A DNA stretch of 64,000 nt from Ramazzottius varieornatus. Lineage: Eukaryota; Tardigrada; Eutardigrada; Parachela; Ramazzottiidae. Where the stretch lies: assembly GCA_001949185.1 (NCBI GenBank), contig BDGG01000013.1, forward strand, positions 679,423 to 743,422. The letters are read 5' to 3'. The notes below the pieces were generated by a model. The model saw only the letters and a program-made list of their open reading frames with translations. It was not told the DNA's origin and did not search any database. Position numbers and translations under genes: made by a program. Of this stretch, positions 23,001-34,009 are shown piece after piece; positions within the stretch are counted from its first letter, which is position 1; the number at the start of each line of letters is the position of its first letter.

Positions 23001-26000
23001 AAGCGACGTCACGATGACCAGGAAGACTGTGCCGCAAGCAAAGATGGACGACACCAGCGCCATCATCAGATATCCAATGTAAATTATTGTGACATGTTCA
23101 TTCCGATGTAGCACATTAGAGTACTGGCCAACAATGTCGGCCATGGCGGCCAGCTGCAGCGGGACGTCCCTCTGCGTCTCTTTGATGTATGCCGCGAATG
23201 TCTCGGGCACGTGCAGCATCACGTCGACCGCCGCGCAGTACTCCACTTTGTATCCTTTCTTGACCATGAGTGAACATAGCCATTGTTCGTTGCCCAGACG
23301 GAACTGGATGAACTCTTTGGCGTCCTCGGGTATCATGGCGAACTTCTTGGTGACATTGTCGTCCATTAGAGCTGAGGCGCGGAACATGGTGAAACCTGCG
23401 CGAATTCGCAGCAGAGAACCGAGCATGTGCTCGGTAGCTTGGTCCAGCCAGTACCGCATGGAGTACTCGAACATCTGATACCTACAAAAGTAACGTAGAA
23501 AAATGTTGCTCATGGTTCCACAGCTTCTTCCAGGTCATAATATTATCTCGATTGGTGCAGAAACGATTCAATATCCTTTATTCTTGCATGCGTCTAAGCG
23601 TTTAGGAAGGTTAGTTTCTGATGCGAAGTCACGTCGTGAGGAATCAGAGCAACTAATTACCAGACAATGGGACCGGTACCGGTCGGTCGCAGTCGACAAG
23701 TGGTTGCTCCAATATGTTTGGCTTGCTTGAGGGTGTCGAGCAGTCGAGTGACCGCCGAGGGCTTGAACCTCACCGCACCCGAGCAGAACAGGACGAACGA
23801 GTTGTGGGCAAAGTGCTCTTTGCGTTCAAGCTCATTAGGCAATTGCATTATCTTGTGACCCAGCACATAATAGAGTGCCATGACTTGAGACCATCGGTCG
23901 CCAGTCCGCATCAGGTTAGGATCCTTCAGATGCGCTGTACAACTGTTCCCACCGGGCAATATCCACTTCAGTTGTGCCCCATACGGCGTGGTAATCTTCT
24001 TCGGCGACCTCAGCTCGATGTTCAGCCCGTGAACCGCAGAAGCTGCTTCGTCGAAGGTTTGGATTAGATGAGCGGCCTGACGATCCAGCATGCGTTCTCC
24101 GCGAAGTGTGTCCATGAGGAAAGCGTGCTCGAAAAAGAGGTGGCATTCCATCTCGAAATAGTCGGGATCTGTATCGATGAGGAACTTCAGGGCGTTACGG
24201 CGAGCGCACTGTTCTTCGTCGAGAAGTAGGATGGACTTGAGGCTTTCCAGCACATCGTGGTCTGTTGTGCCGTTGAGAAAGGCGCAGGTGTACAGATGGG
24301 AGGTCTTCTCGAATTTGGCCTTGGCTTTAGTGCGCGGTGATATCGGTCCTTCGTTTTGCTCGATGAGCTTGCTGAAGTTAAGGGTCTTCCGGGAAGATTC
24401 AGCTGGTGAGCGCAGTCGGTTCAAGGTGGACGACAGATCCAAGGGGAAGCTACCAAAATCCGGTAGAGCGAACAAACTGCAAAAAGTTTGCCGTTTAGTC
24501 GGTACTTTGATTCCTTCCCTCTTCGGTCTTAATGAGTGTTCTCTTCTTGCTCTTCAGGCCCACCCTGCTTTAGCTTTCAAGCTTACAACGCGTTCACGTA
24601 CAGTGTATGCTGAAGGATTCTTCTACGGCAGTCGCATTGCAGGAAACAGCCTGCTAGCTCTCGCTTACCCTCTTGTCGAAATGGTTTTTAACAGCGACGT
24701 GTATCGTGCATACGGACCGTACTCGAATTCAGAAGTATTTTCAAAACTCCAGGAAGTTTCGACTGTGTTCCTCGCTGGTACTTTTTTTTCTACCAGTGCT
24801 TACTGGTTTGTCTTTCGACGTTCCGGAACAGGCCACCAAATGTGCGCGACGGTCCACCAGTGGCTGACTAGCCACAAGAACCACAGCCAGCTGAATTGGC
24901 TCTCCAGCATATGCAAGTAGCCATATTGACTGCACTTAATGTCCACTAAGCTGGGCAGCACATCATCCATAGCACAAGGATCAGCGCGTAGCGCTTCACA
25001 GACGGCGATGGCCACTGACACTACGATCATCAAACAAGTAAACACATTACATTGCCTAACAAACAAACATTACGTGACTTATCACGTATTAAATGTCCAC
25101 TGACCTGTCGCCGGAGTGACTAAAGAGAATGGAATGGAGAAGCTGAAGACGTGAATCCGAATACGGCAAGCATACTTGGCACAGATGTTCCCCAGGAAGC
25201 CCGCTGCGGAACAGATGACTGCGATCAGGAGAAAAGCAGCGTTGGGCTTCCAGAACCAAAAACGTTGTCGACGCTCAATGAACGTCCCGTTAACCGTCCT
25301 TCCGCCCAATTCAACCGAGCCAGTCCCGGTAAAAACATTCTTCAGGTCGAATATATTAACATCATAGTATCCTACGATCATAACATTGCATAAATATTCG
25401 TAGAAAAATTCCAAAACCATGTCTACCTCCGCCTAAAAAGCTCATGAGAAAAGCGTATTGTGAAAGCTCCGGAAAGAATTCGGGTTCTCCAAGTTCATTT
25501 CCTCTGTGTAACAAATATTTCTCCACTTATTCACCGGAAGATAGGGCATGCCAGGCAGCAATCCATCCCAACACCACGATGATTTTCCACAGCGACACGA
25601 ATAAGTATATTTTGGTCTGTGTCTGGTCGATGTTAGTGCGATGACGAGAAAGCCAGCGGACAAAGGAAATTGGTGAGTCAGTAGAAACGTAATTTTCCCA
25701 CCAGCGAACGGAGATCAGTATGAGCGAGACCGGCAGTGTCCAGCTGTATATCCCACTTTCCGATAAAAGTCCGAAGAGTAAAGCAGAGAACTGACAGGCG
25801 AACGCTACTACATCGAGGACGATTTGTAGTGCGAAGTACGAGTTTGCTCTGCTGCGGCTGAATATGGCGAGTATTGTGGGTAGGAAACACAGAGCACTGG
25901 TCAGCATTAACCCGGATGTAATGTCGGTGTTGGGAAGAACTTCAAAGAGGAACAAAAGAGTCCCGAGCAGGTGTAGCGTCTCCGTGACGAAAGCCTGCAG

Positions 26001-27143
26001 TCCACCGTACTCTCAGAATTATTCGTAGGAAATTGAAATTATCAATAGATTGTCGTGACTGGTGCTCTTCATATGTCTCACTTACGATAATCCAGGTGGC
26101 GTTAGTCTGTGGACCGTGAATCTTCCGAAGAAGCACTTTCCGTAAGCATGATAACCAGTTAATGATTTCCGGTGTCAATATGCAAAAGCATATGGACCAA
26201 ATAACAGCCACATACTTTTCTTTGTGGAGCGAATCAGCTGAAAGAAAAAGATACAACCAGATTTAAATACCTATGTAGAAATTCTTAGAAAAATGTCTTG
26301 TCGGTAATGCTGTCTTCCAGTGACCGTGATAACGTACAGATTACCCTATCGAACCCGCTGCTGGGATCAATAAATCTGTTGGTAGCGGTTGCGTTGATTT
26401 TTCCAGGCCGGACAGTGGTGCTCGGAATGACCGCGCATTTTTGGCGTTCGGTGAGCAGGGTTCCATTGTGAATATTTGAGGTTAGTAATACCATGAACAA
26501 TTTGGATGTAATTCCTAACACAAATATCAGCAAGAATGTCACAACGTAGGCCACCACTTTGGACACTTGTAGTAATCCATCGAAGAATATTTTATCACAG
26601 CGCTTTGGCACTTCTATGGATTGAAGTTTGAAGGCGTCCCAGCCCGCTTGTCTTTGCTCCATCTCACTACAAAATAATCAGTGTTAAATGACAGTTTTGA
26701 ACTGTCGGCCTTGCCGATGAAGTCTGCCGGTCTTTCGAAAAGTCGGAAGAGTTTCACATGTTAAAACAACATCGTGACTGCAACGTAGTCACTGATTCCG
26801 CGGCAGCAATCCAGTGTTATCGTTGAGCGACCTGACGTAACCGCAAAAGTGCCCATCGGCAGAAAAGCCTCGCGAATTAGCCAGTCAAGATAACAAGTCT
26901 AACCTGAAGATGGTCTGAGTAATGCGGCCAAATAGCTGACACTTACCTGGGAGAGGAAGTGGCCTCTTGTTCACTTGAGAAAAGTGGAAAATCGCCCATT
27001 CTGGTGTCGGGCCGGCTGGTGACGGAACGGGTTGCCAACTGGAAAATATGCGATTTGGAGCTGGAGATTTCATACTCCTGATCGGGCGTCGGACTGTAGC
27101 CGTACCTCGACGCCCCAGATCGAGACGTGATATCGCAGTCCAT
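20097..27143 (-). CDS. Chitin synthase family protein with replaced catalytic motifs (11 exons, 1588 aa)
   Basis: Exons on -: 27143-26947, 26666-26338, 26237-26086, 25994-25535, 25422-25105, 25020-24804, 24476-23661, 23481-22899, 22368-21561, 21135-20682, 20529-20097; phase agrees at every junction (4767 nt). The layout is that of animal membrane chitin synthases, GT2 enzymes that extrude chitin: WDAF start and TM, an N-terminal TM bundle (exons 3-6), a GT2 domain (exons 7-8: DEEQCARR, DPDYFEME, DEAASAVH, PYGAQLKW, RWSQVMALYYVLGH, FEYSMRYWL, FRASALMDDNV), five or so TMs (HPQEMW), a cytosolic Pro-rich linker, a two-TM end and a TLDIIFRKRF tail. The catalytic signatures are changed: LDGDIDF reads FCSGAVRF (Ser790-Gly-Ala792), EDRWLC reads NEQWLC (894-899), QRRRW reads ETQRD (931-935) and the SWGTRE region reads ANGITK (about 1113-1118). 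A non-catalytic paralogue is inferred; no stop breaks it. Confidence 0.92.
21391..21513. repeat. MITE inside chitin synthase intron (between exons 9 and 10)
   Basis: Imperfect inverted arms of about 46 bp; both contain GTCACTCAAGC and a CCCAA(A/G)AGTA block, with TACAGTAA / TTATTGTA ends. It sits in the 425-nt intron 21136-21560. Confidence 0.6.
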
Positions 27144-27551
27144 TTTTAGAGTTTAGGCTGTAATTAATGCGGCTCAGGAAGCTCTGAAGACATAAGCCGA
27201 AAGCAATCCCCACCCGAACACCAACGGATATGACGTGAAGCGAGCAAACACTTTATCGATACTTGCGGCGACGTCGACAGAGCAGTCATGTCCAAGCACG
27301 AGCACGTAACAAGGTCGCTGTTGAGGAGCCCATGCTCAACCAACCACTTCCTTGTTCAGTCTACACTGGATGGAGAAACAATCATTCACACCTTCTTAAA
27401 GCACACTACCCTTAAAGTCGGCCTTTACGCAGATGAAACAGAAGGAAAGTTTTTCCTGCGAATGAGCTGCTCAGTGCTTTCGTCCAAATGTTCATCGCTG
27501 AGCTGAAGGAAGCCATGCATGTGAACCTAGGTAATCCTCATAACGAATTTC

Positions 27552-27633
27552 TATACAGAGGAAGCTCATGGTGCATGGATGTGGGCTGTGTTTTGATTAT
27601 GATAATAGACGGCCTTCACACCATGCAAAGTTA
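27552..27633 (+). repeat. 82-bp direct repeat, copy 1
   Basis: Begins TATACAGAGGAAGCTCATGG and matches 28299-28380 except for one base (T/C). The two copies start 747 bp apart and their flanks differ. Confidence 0.85.
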
Positions 27634-28298
27634 CACACAAATCATGCTTACTTTACGCCAAGTCGTTGGCATGTGTATGCAAATAGCCATCGATGCTGTC
27701 AGGAGCTACTGGAAGCCATATGGCGGTGCATTGGTCAGTCAGCAGTCTTACGCAGCTGCCCATATGTGTGTTTGTTGTTTCAGGAGGATTCAACTTGCTG
27801 ACCAACATCTCTCAGCAATCGGACCTACTTAATGCGTTCACTGCAGTCGTCAACGAGCTACCTATTGTTGACTTGTCGTTAGCAAGTCAAGAGCATTGGT
27901 CGGAAGTTGGCAGCAAGATGGAGCCCGCTATTGCTTACGAAGTACTGTACCATCGGGCTGCATAGTGTACTCGGTACAGCAGTGGTTTTGGACCGTATAA
28001 CTTGCATCTCGTCGAGTTAGTGGTGAATGGAGAGTGACGGCGTGAAGTGCCACCGTACGGTTACTGGCAATTGAACAGCATCCATCGTCTCGGTGCCCGA
28101 TGATGTGACAGACAGACAAGGCACATCACTTACTGTACTCCCTCGATATCTTCGCGAACCTCGTTACTCATGGCGCAACCTACAGGATGTACGTCATCCA
28201 TACATACGCGCCTATTTGCCGTACGTCATGTACGTTCGTAGGTGGCGCCATGGGTATCAGGCTTCGCGGAGATATCGGGGAAATACATTATAAGGTGG

Positions 28299-28380
28299 TA
28301 TACAGAGGAAGCTCATGGTGCATGGATGTGGGCTGTGTTCTGATTATGATAATAGACGGCCTTCACACCATGCAAAGTTA
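28299..28380 (+). repeat. 82-bp direct repeat, copy 2
   Basis: Second copy of 27552-27633, one mismatch. Confidence 0.85.
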
Positions 28381-29345
28381 TGACTTGTCCCCCGTTTCCG
28401 AGCACCAAATTTAAAAGGTGTTTTCTTCCGTTTGAGTGAAGTGTTTTATCTCAAACTTTTCGCGATATGATGCACCATCATTCGGCTTTCGAACGTACTC
28501 ATGGATGTCCAAATCTTCGGTGTTCGCCGAGAAGTAAATTCAGTTTAGCTAAAGTGTCTGCCTTATGAAAAACCCGTCACTTTGGGAAAAACAAACGTTT
28601 TGAGCGCTCAAATCTCTTCGAAAACCTGACAATGTCTGCAGAACTTACTCTAGTAAACGTCTTTTCAAAAGTACTATCGGGGGTTTTTCTTGTATGGGGT
28701 GCCAAAGTTATCCGAATGGAAACTTGGGCGCGAGTTCAGACACTAAATCTTGCCTCGCGAGAACTCTGAGAGTTCGATCGCTTATCAACTTTGGTCAGAA
28801 ATACAGCCTGATTTATCTGCCGAACATCTCAACAAAGGTTTTCAGGAAGTCCGTGAGACGACAAAAAATTAGTTCTGACTACCTCACTAAAGTGGCGGCT
28901 TTTGAAAGCTGGTTTTACACCCGCAAAAACAGAAATGCTTGTTTTCCAAATTCCACAAGCTGCAATGGGAAAACTCCTGACGGCTGTAATAAAGACCTAA
29001 CATTGGTCTACGGCGTGACAAGATCCGCTTTGAAGTTGATGGGACCAGTGTCGGGAGAAAAAAAACTGAAAAAATAGCGAAAATAATTTCCTCCTTTGAC
29101 TTCAAACCCGGCTTTCTCCTTCCGTTGTCAACGCATAGACCTGGTTCCTGCTGCCGTAAAAAGAGGAGTGTTAGTGGACAACACAATACATTGAGGAAAA
29201 GAGAGAAGATTAGAAACAAACTGCGAAAAAAATTATTAATGTTTTCCTTCGGAAAGGGACAAGTCATACTTCCGCGCCTGAGAGCAGTGCACCAGTACTG
29301 ATCTGAAGAACTCTTAGGCTTTGACCAAGGGCAAACCGGCAAATA

Positions 29346-29372
29346 TCAGGTGATAAGGTATGACTTGTCGGC
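29346..29372 (+). repeat. Mariner left terminal inverted repeat
   Basis: 27 bp, inverted match to 30603-30629 with one mismatch; preceded by TA. Confidence 0.9.
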
Positions 29373-29423
29373 CACCAACATAAAATCTTATTACAACTTT
29401 CCCCAGTTTGAATCTAATCCTTT

Positions 29424-30443
29424 TCAATCGAAGTATTCACCATTACTATCGACACACTTTTGCCATTTTTCCGGCAGACAAGATAGGCCTTTACGGAAGA
29501 ACTCGAGAGAAAGAGAACCGGCGAAGTTCTCGAAGGCACTTTTCACAGCTTCTTCGGAATTAAATTTTCTTCCTCTCAAAAAGTTATCAAAATTCAAAAA
29601 GAAGTGATAATCTGTTGGAGCTAAGTCAGGACTGTATGGTGGATGAGGAAGAGTTTCCAGACCGAGCTCGCGTAATTTGGCAGAAGTCTTTTTCGCGGAG
29701 TGAGCTTTTGCGTTGTCGTGTAGCAGCAGGGGCTTGTCACGATTGACCAACTTTGGTTGCTTGACGGTCAGCTTCTTCATCATTTCCTCCAGTTCCAGAG
29801 AGTAGTAGTCTGCTACTTTTGTTTTGCCAGGAGGAAGAAAGTCATAGTGCACTATCCCTTCCATTGTCCACCAAACAGTAACCATGATCTTGCGTTGGTG
29901 AAGCTCAGGCTTTGGAATAGTTTTCGGGACTTCACCTGGACTCAAAATTACCTTCTTCCGCTTCCGGTTGTTGTAAAGAATCCACTTCTCATCACACGTA
30001 ACAATTCGATGCAGGAAAGGTTCGTTTCTGGAACGGTTGAGGAGAGAAAGACACACGTCCACACAATGCCTTTTCTGGAGTGCGCTAAGTTTATGAGGTA
30101 CCCACTTTTCCAACTTTTTCACCTTACCGATCTGACGAAGGTGCAAATCGATAGTCACGGGTGATATATTGAAGTGTTGAGACAATACGGCAGACGTTTG
30201 GGAAGGATCGGACTCCACCAGCTTTCTCAGCTCGTCGTTGTTCACTTTCAGTTTTGGCCTTCCGTGAGGGTGATCTTCAAGACTGAAATCTCTCGAACGG
30301 AAACGAGCATACCATCGTTCCACCGTACGTTCGTTAGTGGCTTCTTCACCAAACACATTGTTGATATTCCGGGCTGTCTGTGCTGCGTTGGTGCCGCGAC
30401 GAAATTCATACTCGAAAATAGTCCGTAACTTTCTCTTATCCAT
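29424..30443 (-). CDS. Mariner transposase, intact, 339 aa
   Basis: Single-exon cut-and-paste transposase acting on the repeats at 29346 and 30629. I chose the Met at 30443 (MDKRKLRTIFEYEFRRG), which gives the usual mariner length of about 340-345 aa; an in-frame Met at 30491 would add 16 residues unlike the family. The N-terminal half has two helix-turn-helix regions (NERTVERWYARFRSRDFSLE; DHPHGRP linker). The catalytic triad is complete: VTCDEKWILYNN, then LLLHDNAKAH and APTDYHFF, the last two Asp residues separated by 34 residues (D34D, mariner type). The WVPHKL motif is also present. No stop or frameshift. Activity is plausible but untested. Confidence 0.95.
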   Translation of the reverse strand: MDKRKLRTIFEYEFRRGTNAAQTARNINNVFGEEATNERTVERWYARFRSRDFSLEDHPHGRPKLKVNNDELRKLVESDPSQTSAVLSQHFNISPVTIDLHLRQIGKVKKLEKWVPHKLSALQKRHCVDVCLSLLNRSRNEPFLHRIVTCDEKWILYNNRKRKKVILSPGEVPKTIPKPELHQRKIMVTVWWTMEGIVHYDFLPPGKTKVADYYSLELEEMMKKLTVKQPKLVNRDKPLLLHDNAKAHSAKKTSAKLRELGLETLPHPPYSPDLAPTDYHFFLNFDNFLRGRKFNSEEAVKSAFENFAGSLSLEFFRKGLSCLPEKWQKCVDSNGEYFD

Positions 30444-30602
30444 GGGCACGCCAACAACTCCACAGAGAGGGCAGAAGCAACAAACTAACATAAACGAAGC
30501 AGCGAAAGATAGTAGACGAACACTAGCATCGACACAAAAAAACGAGACGAAACGATCGCGCTAAAAGAGAGATATGGATTTTTCAATGTGAGACTGGTGT
30601 GA

Positions 30603-30629
30603 GCCGACAAGTCATACCCTATCACCTGA
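30603..30629 (-). repeat. Mariner right terminal inverted repeat
   Basis: Inverted partner of 29346-29372; followed by TA. Confidence 0.9.
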
Positions 30630-30961
30630 TAATTTCATGAAGAAGTAACGAAACCGCCTGGGAGACGCTGCATAGTGTATTTTCTGGTTGACAGTAGGTT
30701 GACAGTAGGTTGCATTGTAGTAGTACCGGTGCTACTGCAAGCGTGATTCTCCGAGCAATCCGGATCGAAGAACGCAGTTCCCTATCCGAAGTTTGATTGA
30801 TGCGGGCATGATCATTCCACTAGCAGCCACGGTCTCGCCCAGTGATTAGCACACTTAGACAGCGAACTGCGAGTTTTTTGAATGGGTTTGAGGTACCTGG
30901 CGTGTATGGTTGTACCCAGCCAGGAAGCGTTGACTCGCATCGCAGCTGGGAACCCGGAAGT

Positions 30962-31106
30962 TACTGTAATGCTTCATGAACTTCGCGAAGCACGTCATCA
31001 TACGCGCAAAGATCCCTTAAGTGTTGGTAGGGCAAAATTTTCGGACCGGGGTTCGAGTGTACGCGTATGATGTCGTGTTTCGCGAAGTTCACGAAGCATC
31101 ACAGTA
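30962..31106. repeat. MITE family B, copy 1, 145 bp
   Basis: Inverted arms TACTGTAATGCTTCATGAAC and its partner ending at 31106, with inner CGCGAAG and CATCATACGCG stems. Related copy at 56923-57046. Confidence 0.75.
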
Positions 31107-32715
31107 TATCAGGGCGCACTCATATGACACAAAACTTCTGCAGCCATTGAACCAGAGATACTTAGCCTGGCCTAATACAGCAAACATGGAAGTAAAGTCA
31201 CCGTGTTTTTGCGTGAGTGTGAAGAAGAAGGTTGAGACAAATTGTTCCAGCGTACAACAGCCTGAGTCGCTTTCTTGCCAGAAATCTCCTCCGCATCTGT
31301 GCGACGTGATGACGTTTCCGGATCTGGATGACGACAGCGACACCATTCTTCGTATCTGAGCCAAACGCTTCTTCGACCAGCAATGTTATCCGCCAATCCG
31401 AATTCACTACCGTCTGGGAGATTACAGTGTATCGATACTTCGACAAGAAGGAAACCTGTAAGAAAATTTTACATGCAGTTCATCAATAGGGAAGCTTCAT
31501 TTCACCTCTGCGTTCAATATTAGGATCAGGCTATACTGCTGTGCCGTCTTCGTGCTGCTTTTCTCCCCTTCCAGCCCTACAAAGAAGTTGAACCGACAAA
31601 AGCCAGCCGATGTTGACCTTACCACTAGAAACGCAAGCGTCGTATTAGGATGGTTCTTTCAGTCTTGCGTTCAGAGTTCAGTACACAGTACCCCAGTTCG
31701 TCCGGTGCACCGTACCATACTTACGGAAAACGTGGCACCTTCCAAGGCAACGTTCTAGCAACCGGGTCAGCTGGCGCACCATGAGCTGTAGTTTGTACAG
31801 GATGGTTTGGATCCAGTCCCGCAGTACAACGCCGCAGGCCCGCTAAAGGTGCGCAGAAAGCGTCGGGTGAAGCGATTATTCCCACTGAAGCAAGAATACT
31901 ACCTAATCAGGGGTTTTTCATAAGGTAAATTTTGCGGCCTAAAATCTTTACTCTGGAACCGAATCTCCATTCCTTCCGAACAAGATATTCGGATGCAACG
32001 AGAAAAGTTGTCTTCAGTGGTACTGGGATACCCTATGAACTCGACGTCACATACACCATCGTTCCCGGAATATTCGGGAATTCGACTTGTGCACATTCGA
32101 CCGCGATTCGGCCCGTATAGACCTAGTCGTATAAACCTATTGTGCTGATTGAACAGCACAGCTGATCAGTGAGGCGATTTACGGGATTTGGGAGCGCCAC
32201 GGTGCGAGTTCGGGCTGGAGGAGCATCGAAAGGGGAGCTCGAATCTTCGGTGCGCAGGATATCTAAAAATTGAGCAGCCAACCAAAACGTAAATCGAAAA
32301 AGCTTTGACGGAGAGTCCATTACATTTCGGCACTGGTTTTAGTTCGCGGGAATCTGGACGGTGGAACCGCAACAGACGTCTGGACGAAGATAGGAATCGC
32401 AGTCGGTAGATGGCGCCATCTACAGCCATAACTCGACCATTTGAAGTCCCCGTTGACCCGTGCGTGTCGAACCAAAGCCACTCTCGTTGCGATTAGGCCA
32501 TGAAACTGCCGAAGAAGTTTTTTCGAGACAAACTTTTTCACGAACCGCACTAGATGAAACCTTCAACTTACAGAATGCCAAAGAATGAGAAATGTGAGAC
32601 AATCAACCACTAAGTTATAGGAAGAAAACCGCTCGCAGGTCGAAAATTCCTGCTCTCCTACCCTTCTCCGATTCTGGCCGCTACATTAACATTACTGCTT
32701 GGACATTACTGCTTG

Positions 32716-32748
32716 GAAGTAAGTAGGAAGCCTTGCTTCCTACTTACT
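32716..32748. repeat. Short perfect hairpin
   Basis: AAGTAAGTAGGAAGC, a 3-4 base loop, then its exact reverse complement. Purpose unknown. Confidence 0.7.
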
Positions 32749-33855
32749 TCTTATTGTCTCTCTGCATGCCTCCCTTTATTTTTCTACGCAGCGCGGTTCA
32801 TATGGTTAGTGAGCACTTCCCCCGCTATTTGCGATAAATGCAAGTTTTATGACTGGTTTCACGGCCCTAACCGCTGCGAGAGTGACTTTGGTCGATCACT
32901 AGAAGAAGCTCGTCGCTTCCATTCATTAGCGATAGGGGTGCGAACATAGATCTGATCGACGTTTTGAATTATGGCGGCTGCGTCAAACAAGTAATGGCCG
33001 CACCCCGCGCGATCTTGGAGATTCAGCTAAAGTCTGCGGGTGACATTAAACATCTAAGATTGCTGCTTAATTATAAGGATAACACCTGCATCGCTGCACA
33101 GCCGCGAAAGGATTAACAACCGACAATTAATTTCTAAAAAAAGTACTGCATAATGGGAGCTATCCAATCATTCATGCTTAGATCCTTCCGCTCTGGCTAG
33201 TTGGATTATTCCACCATTCGATCATGGCTGAAGATTAGACTGATCATGTAAGTTTTTCTGATGAGAACAACATAATCAAAATGTCAGCTTATCATAAGGT
33301 TTTCGAGAACGACCCTTTCTACGCTGCTGCACATGTATGTGCTTGTTGACGTGCTAAGTTATTTCCCTTTTGAACAGCGTAAAGTTGACAAGCGAGCAAT
33401 GATAGATTAAGTGTTAGTGACCTTTAAAGCACCAACGAGGGCTTCAGAAGCTGCAGTACCACTTGCAAATTCTACTGTGGCTACGCCAGTCCGGCGTCCG
33501 CACACAATATCGTAACAGAATGGTTTCGGCTATGCTATCCAACTCATCCATCATCGTTAACTTTTCGACCCAGTCCGCTAACTTATCTTCGAATGTCAGT
33601 GGCGTTTCGTCAGATCGTCCAGACGAAGGTGCGGCATGGTGGCTCATGCTTCTGGTTATATTGGTTGTATTCATCACGGTTACCGCAAACTTTGCCGTAA
33701 TGCTCGCTTTCCTCATGGAGCCAAAATTAGGAACGCCATTCAACTTTTTGGTTCTCAACATGACGGTCGCTGACTTCCTAGATGGTGTACCGGACACGCC
33801 GCTGACGATTACAGGCTACACTTACTTCGGTTACTGGCCCTACTCCGTGGTCCTT

Positions 33856-34009
33856 CAGTGAACGACAAAATAAGCTTCAAAAATGGGTGTCAATGGAACC
33901 AGCTTGACACAGCAAATCAAATTTGCTCATTGGCTAAACGCTGATTTTGATTCCTCGTCCGTATTTGAGACCCTCCGCCCATTTTTGAAGCGTATTTTGT
34001 CATGCACTG
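33856..34009. repeat. MITE inserted in the GPCR remnant, 154 bp
   Basis: Inverted arms of about 33 bp: the left begins CAGTGAACGACAAAATAAGC, the right ends GACAAAATACG (inverted) at CACTG. It falls between the TM2-TM3 loop codons and TM3. Confidence 0.75.

Larger units (their letters stand above)
27144..29345. other. Upstream of chitin synthase; no confident gene
   Basis: Holds an 82-bp direct duplication (27552-27633, 28299-28380). A few frames on + look slightly protein-like (for example ELLSAFVQMFIAELKEAM near 27465-27520, and NELPIVDLSLASQEHW near 27855) but I cannot assemble or name a gene. The chitin synthase promoter should lie just above 27143; no core element was identified. Confidence 0.35.
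29346..30629 (-). mobile_element. Mariner transposon, intact-looking (1284 bp)
   Basis: Terminal inverted repeats of 27 bp at 29346-29372 and 30603-30629 (TCAGGTGATA(A/G)GGTATGACT start) with one mismatch, flanked by TA at 29344-29345 and 30630-30631. The transposase fills the element on the minus strand. High repeat identity and an open frame suggest recent insertion. Confidence 0.95.
30632..33462. other. No gene recognised; one MITE and one perfect hairpin
   Basis: Contains MITE family B copy 1 (30962-31106) and a hairpin at 32716-32748. Frames on both strands are short and featureless. Confidence 0.4.

Noticed and set aside
23916-24475. Overlapping frames over chitin synthase exon 7
   Set aside because: Only the frame with DEEQCARR, RWSQVM and related motifs is coding; others are shadows.
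28694-29077. 127-aa frame on + near the mariner
   Set aside because: No splice or domain support, and composition unlike neighbouring genes.
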